A DNA stretch of 5,922 nt from Hyphomicrobium sp. (GTDB lineage: Bacteria; Pseudomonadota; Alphaproteobacteria; Rhizobiales; Hyphomicrobiaceae). A model generated the notes under the pieces. That model was not told the origin of the DNA. It was given only the letters and a program-made list of their open reading frames with translations, and did not search any database. The translations under genes were made by a program, and so were the position numbers. The stretch covers positions 1-5,922 of the forward strand of contig JAICLG010000189.1 in NCBI GenBank assembly GCA_025927515.1, written 5' to 3'. This document shows, piece after piece, positions 1 through 5,922 of this stretch; the first letter of the stretch is position 1, and each line of letters opens with the position of its first letter.

Positions 1-282
1 CGGCAGTCTCAAACGATGCTGCGGCCTCCGCAATTTCGCCGCTGCACCAAGATACATGTGATTGGAAGGTAATGATTCTACTACCGGCATCCTTGCTGCT
101 TGACAACATTGCTGGGACGCGCGCCGGTCCATGCACCTCCAATCGCGCTTGGGGCCCCCAACCAATCTCAGCCGGTAGAGCCATCCGCCATCTCACAGGC
201 CGCAACCCGCCGCGGCTCGCGCCCATAACTGTCATGAATTTAGCGGGCTCCTTGATTTGGACATAGCTTTCACATGAACTGA
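1..282. other. Upstream region without a supported gene
   Basis: No coding region is convincing here. The only open frame of note, 72-266 on the plus strand, encodes a low-complexity peptide with no domain-like pattern and no ribosome binding site. A TTGACA box occurs at 100-105, but 17 bases further on the sequence is GC-rich and does not resemble a -10 element. The stretch probably holds the promoter and leader of the exported-protein gene, but I cannot place them. An ATG-AAC-TGA triplet run at 274-282 sits directly before the first possible TTG start of that gene. Confidence 0.5.
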
Positions 283-2280
283 TTGCATCCAGGGGAGCAC
301 GGGGGGCGTCGTTTGTTTTCTCAACGCTGGTTGACCGTACGCGTGCAGGCACTGCTATCGATCGTGGCCGCCCTTTCGGCGTGCTTCATCGGGGCCACCG
401 GCGCACGCGCGGAGGACAGAGCGGGCAATTGCGTTCCGTCGTCGGAAATCGCCGTACTCTCTTCGCCGTTGGCGCCGTCGCGGGGCGCGCCGTTACGCGT
501 GCTCTTTGCCTCCGATCGGCCCATCGACGGCGAACTCTCTCTGATCGCGCCCGACGGTTCCGTCGCGGCCAAGTCGCAAGAGCGTCGCGGCGGTCCACCC
601 TATTTCTGGGTCACCGAAGTCACATCACCTGCCGTCGGAAAATGGCGTGCGCAGCTTGTGCGACAAGGACCATCTTCCAGCTGCAGCCCTGTCGTGCGCG
701 AAATTAGCGTGTCCGCCACGGCTCGCTCAGAGATACACGCTACGGGAAAGAGCGTTTGGCCGATCCGCGACACGTGGAATCGCAAGACCGAAAATTTATA
801 TTCCGCATGGATCGAGAAGCTCTTCGACGCACCTCTCGAACAGGAATTATCGTGGCCCGCGCTTCATGAAGTTCTGCGCGATAAGTCGCGCAATCTTCTC
901 TTCAACTATCTCGGTCTCGGCGAGGATCAGAAGGGACTCGTTTATCGCCCGGACTGCGCCGACCTTCCTTACTTCTTGCGCGCTTATTTTGCGTTCAAAA
1001 TGGGCCTGCCTTTTGGATACTCCAAGTGTACGCGCGGTGGCGGCGGCAAAGCCCCGAAGTGTTCGCAGTGGTGGAATATCGTGAATCAAGAACCATCCCC
1101 AGCGCGCCAAGCCAATCAAACACGGCAATCCAAGTCAGGTTTTTTCCTCGACGCATTCACCAACAAAAGCGAAGCGGCAGCCGCCATCAAGGCTAGTCAA
1201 AATCCGCGAGGACTCGTGCCGGGGTTTGGCTATTACGTGCGAACGACACTGGCCAACGCTGTCCATTCCGGATCGGGGCGAACGGCCGGAAACGACAACA
1301 AAGCCGATTATTATCCTGTGCCACTGAAGCAGGAAACGCTGCGCCCAGGCACGATATACGCAGATCCCTACGGACACGTACTGGTGCTCGTGAAGCGTAT
1401 CCCGCAAACCGCCGATGCTGCCGGTGTTCTTCTCGCCGTAGATGGTCAACCCGATGGGACGGTCGCGCGTAAACGCTTCTGGCGCGGCAATTTCCTGTTC
1501 GCCCAGGACCCCGCCCTCGGTGGCCCCGGCTTCAAACATTTCCGGCCGATCGTCGCTGACAATAATGGGACGTTGCGGCGTTTGACTAACGCCGAAATCT
1601 CCAAAGATCCCGAATACGGGGACTTTTCCCTTGAACAGTCTCATCTCGGCGTCGACGAGTTCTACGATCGCATGGATGAAGTAATGTCGCCCGCGCCTCT
1701 CGATCCCAAGCGCGCAATGGAAGAGGCGATCACCGCACTTGATGAACAGGTGAAAACGCGCGTCACGTCCGTCGAGAACGGCCGGAAGTACCAGAACGGC
1801 GGCGGTGCTACAGTAACAATGCCGAAAGGCGCATCGATCTTCGAGACAACGGGAGCATGGGAAGATTTCGCAACGCCCTCCCGCGATCTGCGCTTGCTGA
1901 TTGCGATCGACGTCGTTCGCCGCTTTCCCGACCACGTTGCACAGCGGCCCAATCGCTACGCCATGCCGTCCGGCAAAAGCGTTGCGGAGGTAAAGACCGA
2001 ACTAGAGAGCGTACTCGCCTCGGAACTCGCGAAACGAGAATTCACGTATATGCGCAGCGATGGCTCTCCATGGTCGCTAAAGCTGAAGGATGTCGCTGAG
2101 CGCGCCCCTGAGCTTGAGATGGCCTACAACGTCAACGACTGCGTCGAGTTGCGATGGGGCGCGCCCGAAAAAAGCGACGAAGCGTCAACATGCAAACGCC
2201 ACGCTCCAGCAGCGCAGCGCGAAAAAATGAGCGAGTACCGCGCCTGGTTCCACGAACGTCGCCGGCCGGCGCGAAGCTAG
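283..2280 (+). CDS. Exported protein with putative papain-like (NlpC/P60 or transglutaminase-like) Cys-His-Asp domain
   Basis: I do not recognise this as a named gene. The N-terminus has an export signal: arginines at 10, 15 and 20, a hydrophobic core at about 22-38, and ARA|ED (residues 41-45) as a signal peptidase I site. LSAC at 31-34 also fits a lipobox. Residues 50-145 read as a beta-rich, Ig-like domain. The core at about 160-460 contains DCADL (Cys225) at a helix start, YGHVLVLV (His365) in a probable strand and AVDGQ (Asp387) just after. This order and spacing match the catalytic triad of papain-fold enzymes, so a wall peptidase, amidase or transpeptidase-like role in the periplasm is possible but inferred. 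The other mature cysteines (50/134, 249/260, 620/637) could form disulfides, leaving Cys225 free. The C-terminal third, with helix at about 475-495 and 565-585, is unassigned. The frame opens directly after a TGA. TTG at 313 behind a G-run may be the true start, giving 655 residues and a more normal signal peptide. Confidence 0.8.
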   Translation: MHPGEHGGRRLFSQRWLTVRVQALLSIVAALSACFIGATGARAEDRAGNCVPSSEIAVLSSPLAPSRGAPLRVLFASDRPIDGELSLIAPDGSVAAKSQERRGGPPYFWVTEVTSPAVGKWRAQLVRQGPSSSCSPVVREISVSATARSEIHATGKSVWPIRDTWNRKTENLYSAWIEKLFDAPLEQELSWPALHEVLRDKSRNLLFNYLGLGEDQKGLVYRPDCADLPYFLRAYFAFKMGLPFGYSKCTRGGGGKAPKCSQWWNIVNQEPSPARQANQTRQSKSGFFLDAFTNKSEAAAAIKASQNPRGLVPGFGYYVRTTLANAVHSGSGRTAGNDNKADYYPVPLKQETLRPGTIYADPYGHVLVLVKRIPQTADAAGVLLAVDGQPDGTVARKRFWRGNFLFAQDPALGGPGFKHFRPIVADNNGTLRRLTNAEISKDPEYGDFSLEQSHLGVDEFYDRMDEVMSPAPLDPKRAMEEAITALDEQVKTRVTSVENGRKYQNGGGATVTMPKGASIFETTGAWEDFATPSRDLRLLIAIDVVRRFPDHVAQRPNRYAMPSGKSVAEVKTELESVLASELAKREFTYMRSDGSPWSLKLKDVAERAPELEMAYNVNDCVELRWGAPEKSDEASTCKRHAPAAQREKMSEYRAWFHERRRPARS

Positions 2281-2366
2281 TGGCGATTGAACCGGTTCGG
2301 AGCGCGCCAATCCGGCGGGCGGGCGTGCAATACGTCGCCATCTTCAGGGGCTCCGTATCGCGCCAA

Positions 2367-2383
2367 TAGGGAATTTTTCCCTA
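2367..2383. repeat. Perfect 17-bp inverted repeat, possible operator
   Basis: The sequence reads TAGGGAA-TTT-TTCCCTA, two perfect 7-bp arms around a 3-base centre. It lies 99 bp before the GTG start of the diguanylate cyclase gene. The short loop and the absence of a T-run after the second arm argue against an intrinsic terminator. Its symmetry and intergenic position suggest a dimeric regulator's binding site. I do not recognise the regulator. Confidence 0.45.
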
Positions 2384-2446
2384 CGAGAATTCCGAATCGC
2401 CCTGGGTATTCGATATTCAGTCAAGAAGACACTGCGAATGAATTTT

Positions 2447-2461
2447 TTAGGGCCGGATTAA
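2447..2461 (+). promoter_or_regulatory. CtrA-like site (TTAG-N7-TTAA)
   Basis: TTAG at 2447-2450, seven bases, then TTAA at 2458-2461 matches the alphaproteobacterial CtrA consensus TTAA-N7-TTAA with one mismatch. It ends 21 bases before the GTG start of the cyclase gene. CtrA is known to control motility and cell-cycle genes in this class, some of them acting on c-di-GMP. A match this good could easily arise by chance in a 200-bp AT-containing gap, so this is only a candidate. Confidence 0.2.
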
Positions 2462-2482
2462 GACGTCACGGTCATCAGTATC

Positions 2483-3775
2483 GTGATCGTTTTTGCTATC
2501 TTCGGGTTCATGATTCTTTTTGATTATAATTCCATGCTTGCCGCGCTAAGTTTCTGCAGCGCCGGACTTGCATTGACATTCTTCGTCAGTTGGATCGTTT
2601 CCCGCAGCGACCGCGTGCTCATGACGTGGGCGATAGGCGCATCGTTTCTTGTTGCCAGCGTCATGGTCTACGGCACGTTCGTGAACCATTATTCGCTGCC
2701 GCTCGGCGCAATCGCATTCGCCGCTCTCGAGGCAGGATTGGTTCTGTTCCTTGGGGCCGCTCATCAGTTCCGAACGGGTGTCCTGCCGTTGTCCAAGATG
2801 GTCGGCGTCACCACAGCTGGTGTCGCTGCCATGGCCGTCCCGATGTTTTACGGCTTCGACGGGATTTCCTATATCGCCTTCAATATCGCGGCAGCCTTGA
2901 TCCTTTTCGCGACGGCCTATGAATATTGGCGGTGGCGGACCGAAGCTCCACTTTTGATAACGACCCTCTCCGGTCTTTACGCATTTACCGGCGTTTCCTT
3001 TCTTCTTTGCGCCATTGTCCTGATCGGCGACCGCAGCTGGATCATGGATCACGCCCCCAAAAACTGGGCGGAGAACCTCAATCTTATCGTGTCTCTGACG
3101 AATATCGCGGGCATCGGAGCACTATCGCTCGGTCTGAATCAGGTCCGTCTCACAAGGCGCCATAAGCGAGACGCCGAAACGGACTCCCTCACCGGCCTCT
3201 TCAATCGGCGCGCCCTTTTCGAACGCGCCAAGCGGCTGCCCGCGACGGCCTCGCTGATCGTCTTCGATCTCGACCATTTCAAGCAGGTGAACGACAATCA
3301 CGGGCACCAGACGGGCGACCGTGTGCTGCAACGTTTTGGAGGCATCCTGACAGCATCCGTTCGGGACGGAGATCTGGCCGCTCGGATCGGAGGAGAGGAA
3401 TTCGCAATTCTCTTGCCATACGCATCGGAGAGAAGCGCGACGATGGTTGCCGAACGCGTGCGCCAGAGCTTCCGCGAACAACGCTTTATTTCGCAAAATG
3501 GCCATTTCAACAGCACCGTGAGCGTCGGTGTTTCGCACATGACGAAACACGCGGAACTGCCCAACCTCATACGCCAGGCAGACGCAGCTTTGTACGCAGC
3601 CAAGCGATCGGGCCGTGATCTCGTCGTTCTCTATCCGAACATCCAGGTTACTTCAGCGACCCACGTTTCAGATGAGGTATCAGCCCGATCGGATCTCTAT
3701 AGGGTCGTGGCGGACCACGGCGTTCCGCAGCCCAGGCCATCGCTGCGTCGAGGTCGATTGAAGCGCCGCGCCTGA
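2483..3775 (+). CDS. Membrane-anchored GGDEF diguanylate cyclase
   Basis: Makes cyclic di-GMP from two GTP at the cytoplasmic face of the inner membrane. The N-terminal half has about seven hydrophobic segments (near residues 18-39, 45-67, 74-96, 106-124, 128-149, 157-181 and 198-218) and presumably senses or transmits a signal; I cannot match it to a named sensor domain. The GGDEF domain spans about 230-385: DSLTGLFNRR at 234-243, the metal-binding DLDHFKQVND at 262-271 and signature GGEEF at 303-307. RDGD at 294-297 is an intact RxxD inhibitory site, five residues before the signature, so product inhibition is expected. No EAL domain is present. A basic tail of about 45 residues follows. 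The frame opens at GTG 2483, but ATG 2510 (MILFDYNS) looks a more natural start just before the first membrane helix. Neither has a strong ribosome binding site. The signal sensed and the output pathway cannot be read from the sequence. Confidence 0.93.
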   Translation: MIVFAIFGFMILFDYNSMLAALSFCSAGLALTFFVSWIVSRSDRVLMTWAIGASFLVASVMVYGTFVNHYSLPLGAIAFAALEAGLVLFLGAAHQFRTGVLPLSKMVGVTTAGVAAMAVPMFYGFDGISYIAFNIAAALILFATAYEYWRWRTEAPLLITTLSGLYAFTGVSFLLCAIVLIGDRSWIMDHAPKNWAENLNLIVSLTNIAGIGALSLGLNQVRLTRRHKRDAETDSLTGLFNRRALFERAKRLPATASLIVFDLDHFKQVNDNHGHQTGDRVLQRFGGILTASVRDGDLAARIGGEEFAILLPYASERSATMVAERVRQSFREQRFISQNGHFNSTVSVGVSHMTKHAELPNLIRQADAALYAAKRSGRDLVVLYPNIQVTSATHVSDEVSARSDLYRVVADHGVPQPRPSLRRGRLKRRA

Positions 3776-3837
3776 GAAATCCCTGACCTCGCCAAGCGAT
3801 CGAATGCGTCCGCCGGAATCCAGCGAACGATCCGCGC
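3776..3837. other. Convergent intergenic gap
   Basis: The cyclase gene and mntH converge on this short gap. I find no hairpin followed by a T-run on either strand, so termination for both genes may be Rho-dependent or lie inside the opposing coding region. Confidence 0.4.
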
Positions 3838-5205
3838 TCATCCCATTCCGATCGCCGTATCGAAGAGCAGCTTGAGATTTAGGACCACGATAATGGCGGC
3901 GACGGTCCATGAAAGGATCGCGACGGGGCGTGAGATTACAAAATTCCCCATCCTCCTCTTGTCCGACACGAACTGCACAAGAGGAATGACTGCGAACGGC
4001 AACTGCATCGACAGGATCACCTGGCTGAGAATGAGCAGTTCCGTGGTTCCCGAGTCCCCATAAAGCGCAGTGACCACAACCACGGGAACGACGGCAATTC
4101 CGCGTGTAACAAGCCGCCGCGCCCAATGCGGCAATCGCAATCGGAGAAATCCCTCCATGACGATCTGGCCTGCAAGCGTTGCGGTAACGGTGGAATTCAG
4201 CCCCGACGCGAGCAGGGCCACCGCAAACAACACCGAAGCAATTCCGACGCCTAGCAATGGCGAAAGCAGCGCATAGGCTTGCTCTATTCCCTCGACTCCC
4301 GTCTGGCCCTTCGCATGAAATACGGCGGCCGAAACGATGAGAATGGCGGCATTGACGAAAAGTGCCAGCATCAGCGCGACGGTGCTATCCACCGTCGCCC
4401 AACGGACGGCATGCCGCTTGCCGGCTTCCGTTTGCTCGATTGCGCGCGTCTGAACGATCGAAGAATGGAGATAGAGATTATGCGGCATCACCGTTGCGCC
4501 GATGATGCCGATGGCGATGTAGAGCATCTCGGGATTGCTGACGATCTCCTTCGACGGAACAAAGCCTCCGAGGACGGACGAGATCTGCGGCGCGGAAAGC
4601 ACGATCTCCGTCGCGAAGCAGATACCGATCACGGCAAGCATGGCAATAATGACGGCTTCGAGGAAACGGAAACCCTTGCTCATCAAGAAGAGCAACAGAA
4701 CCGCATCGAGCGCGGTAATGATTGCGCCCACGACCAGCGGAATGCCGAACAACAGTTTCAGCGCAACCGCCGTTCCGATGACCTCGGCAAGATCGCAGGC
4801 AATGATCGCCAGTTCGCAAGCGATCCACAGCATCACGCCGACGGGCTTCGAATATGCGTCACGACATGCTTGGGCCAAATCGCGACCGGTAACGATACCG
4901 AGCCGCGCCGACAGCGCCTGCAAAAGAATGGCCATCAGATTAGAAATCATGATGACCGATAAAAGCGTGTAACCAAATTTGGAGCCGCCAGCGATGTCGG
5001 TCGCCCAATTACCTGGGTCCATGTAACCGACCGAGACCATGTAGCCCGGCCCCGTAAAGGCCAGGAGAGACCTCAACCACGATCCCCGCCGTGGAACGGG
5101 AACCGAAGCGTACACTTCCGGCAAACTACGCTCCGCTTCACCGACTTCGGCCAACCGCCAGCCGGATCTCGCTGGGTCACCAATCGATGGGGTAGATTCA
5201 TTCAT
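3838..5205 (-). CDS. mntH: Nramp-family Mn2+/H+ symporter MntH
   Basis: Imports Mn2+ (and often Fe2+) with protons across the inner membrane. The family signature is complete. Numbered from the upstream TTG, the unwound first helix has DPGN at 64-67 (metal ligands Asp64 and Asn67). The sixth helix has AxxMPHN at 238-244, giving the Ala238 carbonyl and Met241 that favour transition metals over calcium. GLNSTVTATLAGQIVMEG at 336-353 is the conserved eighth-helix region. About eleven hydrophobic segments are visible between residues 48 and 449, and the length (455-456) is normal. The N-terminal 47 residues are hydrophilic and probably cytoplasmic. Start: a TTG at 5208 directly precedes an ATG at 5205. 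AGGG at 5213-5216 lies 7 bases from the ATG but only 4 from the TTG, so ATG is preferred. The gene is monocistronic in view, with a Fur/Mur-like operator about 54 bp upstream, which implies repression by manganese-loaded regulator. Confidence 0.96.
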   Translation of the reverse strand: MNESTPSIGDPARSGWRLAEVGEAERSLPEVYASVPVPRRGSWLRSLLAFTGPGYMVSVGYMDPGNWATDIAGGSKFGYTLLSVIMISNLMAILLQALSARLGIVTGRDLAQACRDAYSKPVGVMLWIACELAIIACDLAEVIGTAVALKLLFGIPLVVGAIITALDAVLLLFLMSKGFRFLEAVIIAMLAVIGICFATEIVLSAPQISSVLGGFVPSKEIVSNPEMLYIAIGIIGATVMPHNLYLHSSIVQTRAIEQTEAGKRHAVRWATVDSTVALMLALFVNAAILIVSAAVFHAKGQTGVEGIEQAYALLSPLLGVGIASVLFAVALLASGLNSTVTATLAGQIVMEGFLRLRLPHWARRLVTRGIAVVPVVVVTALYGDSGTTELLILSQVILSMQLPFAVIPLVQFVSDKRRMGNFVISRPVAILSWTVAAIIVVLNLKLLFDTAIGMG

Positions 5206-5212
5206 CAACAGA

Positions 5213-5216
5213 CCCT
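5213..5216 (-). promoter_or_regulatory. Ribosome binding site of mntH
   Basis: On the minus strand the sequence reads TTAGGGTCTGTTGATG. AGGG is spaced 7 bases from ATG 5205, near the usual optimum, and 4 bases from TTG 5208. This decides in favour of the ATG as the main start. Confidence 0.55.
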
Positions 5217-5247
5217 AACCCGTGTACCGCAATGAGCGGCGCCTCTT

Positions 5248-5276
5248 TAGGTAGGCTAGTTGCGAATGATTTGCAA
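5248..5276 (-). promoter_or_regulatory. Tentative mntH promoter overlapping the operator
   Basis: On the minus strand TTGCAA (5276-5271; 4 of 6 match to TTGACA) is followed after 17 bases by TACCTA (5253-5248), a poor -10 match. The spacing is right and the -35 lies inside the inverted repeat, as expected for a repressed promoter, but the weak -10 makes the exact location uncertain. Confidence 0.25.
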
Positions 5277-5283
5277 TTGCAAC
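5259..5283. promoter_or_regulatory. Fur-family (Mur-like) operator upstream of mntH
   Basis: The core TGCGAAT-G-ATTTGCA (5261-5275) is a 7-1-7 inverted repeat with one mismatched pair, and flanking T/A bases extend it to 17 bp (5260-5276). A second, perfect 12-bp palindrome TTGCAATTGCAA (5271-5282) overlaps it, so the full block runs from GTTGC to GCAAC. The 7-1-7 geometry is that of Fur-family boxes. In rhizobia the Fur homologue Mur is known to repress mntH and sitABCD when manganese is plentiful. Position about 54 bp before the mntH start fits repression. Which regulator binds is inferred. Confidence 0.7.
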
Positions 5284-5595
5284 ACCTTTCACGGGCACCT
5301 GTGGAGAATGTCGCAGGACCGCGGTTCCGGAGTTTTGTTCATTGCCGAAATAATACGCAACATTCCGCGCCCCAATGAGGACGTCGAACGATCTCGACTT
5401 CGCGAAGCGCTTGAATTGGTAAGAGAATAGACCGCGTGTGTTCTGCACGCCCTTGCGGTTCAGCCGAACCCTCAGCCTGGAGGCCCCGCACCCTGGATCA
5501 TATCGGCTTGAAATAGCCGATGCGTAATTCCGTGTTTCAATGTCGTCAGGGGCGCGGGCCAAAAGATGCGCTTATGGGAAACCGAAATCTGCGCG
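5284..5595. other. Intergenic region upstream of mntH without a supported gene
   Basis: An open minus-strand frame (5215-5562, 115 codons) crosses this region, but it runs through the mntH operator and promoter, shows no domain-like pattern and has no good ribosome binding site, so I do not call it. The region contains a 7-bp-stem hairpin at 5502-5521 and a smaller one, GGTTC-AGCC-GAACC, around 5457-5470. Nothing else stands out. Confidence 0.5.
5502..5521. repeat. Hairpin downstream of the small hypothetical gene
   Basis: ATCGGCT (5502-5508) and AGCCGAT (5515-5521) form a perfect 7-bp stem around a 6-base loop. It lies about 75 bp past the stop codon of the small minus-strand gene. Neither strand has a T-run after it, so it is at best a transcript-end stabiliser or a Rho-assisted stop. 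Chance is also possible. Confidence 0.3.
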
Positions 5596-5814
5596 TCACG
5601 TATCGATGCCCATCAGCATTGTTCGCGCCTTGAAAGCCGCATAGCGCATCAACGTATCCGGATTGCGCTCGCCAAGCCTCGTCATGCACAGGATCGCCCT
5701 GGCCATTGCACGACGCGTTGTTTCATCCAGGCTCACGCGCTGTTCGGAGAGTTGATCGACGGCACCATCATAGGCCTTCTTCATCATCGCTTGCGTCGGC
5801 GCATCAAAGGACAT
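5596..5814 (-). CDS. Small helical hypothetical protein (72 aa)
   Basis: I cannot assign a function. The product is a small soluble protein predicted to be almost all helix, with segments at about 5-24 (QAMMKKAYDGAVDQL), 30-48 (DETTRRAMARAILCM) and 52-67 (PDTLMRYAAFKARTM). It has no signal peptide, membrane segment or metal-binding cysteine cluster; its only cysteine is at 43. The regular amphipathic pattern and the LGERNPDTL turn look like a real folded protein, and short proteins of this style are common in Hyphomicrobiales (recalled, not checked). The frame extends to an ATG at 5844, but the added ten residues (MFCLGGGSQR) do not look coding. ATG 5814 has a G-rich stretch about 10 bases upstream, so I prefer it. 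It is transcribed in the same direction as mntH but is 387 bp away and probably a separate unit. Confidence 0.65.
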   Translation of the reverse strand: MSFDAPTQAMMKKAYDGAVDQLSEQRVSLDETTRRAMARAILCMTRLGERNPDTLMRYAAFKARTMLMGIDT

Positions 5815-5922
5815 GCGTTGACTACCCCCACCCAGACAAAACATCAGTCACTATGCAGGGTTTGTGGCAAATCAGAAGCAAATGCGGATTGCGTCAATTG
5901 GATGCCGCAGATGCTTTAATCC
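5815..5922. other. Upstream region of the small hypothetical gene
   Basis: On the minus strand TTGACG (5897-5892) is a fair -35 candidate, but 17 bases downstream lies TGATTT, a weak -10. GCAA and TTGC half-sites occur around 5876-5892, but their spacing differs from the mntH operator. No other gene is visible up to the window end. Confidence 0.3.

Larger units (their letters stand above)
2281..2482. other. Intergenic region between exported-protein gene and diguanylate cyclase
   Basis: This gap is too long for tight operon coupling and holds no gene. It contains a 10-bp palindrome GAACCGGTTC at 2289-2298, flanked by GGCGCG (2268-2273) and CGCGCC (2303-2308). Together these could fold just after the upstream stop codon, but no T-run follows, so it is not a clear intrinsic terminator. 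The 17-bp inverted repeat and a CtrA-like site lie further downstream. I could not place a convincing -35/-10 promoter for the cyclase gene. Confidence 0.5.

Noticed and set aside
167..182. tRNA D-arm-like sequence CTCAGCCGGTAGAGC
   Set aside because: It resembles a D-arm, but no anticodon stem, T-loop (GTTCRA) or acceptor pairing follows at the right distances.
274..282. Three-codon ATG-AAC-TGA upstream mini-frame before the exported-protein gene
   Set aside because: It has no ribosome binding site and is too short to support as a leader peptide.
1135..1935. Long antisense open frame (266 codons) inside the exported-protein gene
   Set aside because: It lies wholly opposite a well-supported coding region, has no domain-like pattern and is cysteine- and arginine-rich in the way of GC-rich shadow frames.
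2268..2308. Nested palindromes around the stop codon of the exported-protein gene as a terminator
   Set aside because: The arms are short with a large interruption, and no T-run follows on the plus strand.
3599..3802. Repeated 12-mer GCCAAGCGATCG near the end of the cyclase gene and in the convergent gap
   Set aside because: There are only two copies, one of them within codons, with no flanking similarity; this is probably coincidence.
4279..4962. Plus-strand open frame of 227 codons inside mntH
   Set aside because: It is antisense to the highly conserved Nramp core, and its very D/R/H/N-rich composition is that of the complement of membrane-helix codons.
5215..5562. Minus-strand open frame of 115 codons between the small gene and mntH
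   Set aside because: It runs through the mntH operator and ribosome binding region, and its sequence lacks any recognisable motif or regular secondary-structure pattern.
5876..5892. Second Mur-like site upstream of the small gene
   Set aside because: The GCAA and TTGC halves are 7 bases apart rather than the 5 seen in the mntH operator, and the inner positions do not pair.

Overview
The window looks like alphaproteobacterial chromosome, most likely Hyphomicrobiales (the old Rhizobiales). The basis is the style of the proteins: a MntH with a long cytoplasmic N-terminus and the DPGN/MPH metal site, a many-helix membrane diguanylate cyclase, and a Fur/Mur-type operator of the alphaproteobacterial kind in front of mntH. 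GC looks moderately high by eye. No rRNA, tRNA, insertion sequence, phage gene or CRISPR array is visible, and genus cannot be fixed from this sequence.

Layout. Positions 1-282 hold no gene I can support. A large exported protein of unassigned function (283-2280, +) has an apparent Cys-His-Asp set suggesting a papain-like (NlpC/P60 or transglutaminase-like) domain. A 202-bp gap with a perfect 17-bp inverted repeat leads to a membrane-anchored GGDEF diguanylate cyclase (2483-3775, +). A 62-bp gap separates it from the convergent Nramp-family Mn2+/H+ symporter gene mntH (3838-5205, or to 5208 if the TTG is used, -). The 387-bp region upstream of mntH contains a strong Fur-family (Mur-like) operator and no convincing gene. 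A small helical hypothetical protein lies at 5596-5814 (-), and the rest is its upstream region.

Function. These look like independent transcription units rather than one pathway: a possible cell-envelope enzyme, a c-di-GMP synthase, a manganese importer that is probably repressed when manganese is plentiful, and a small soluble protein. I see no clear sign of a new multi-gene system. The points most worth a second look are the unassigned exported protein with its single unpaired cysteine, the mntH operator, and the inverted repeat in front of the cyclase gene.
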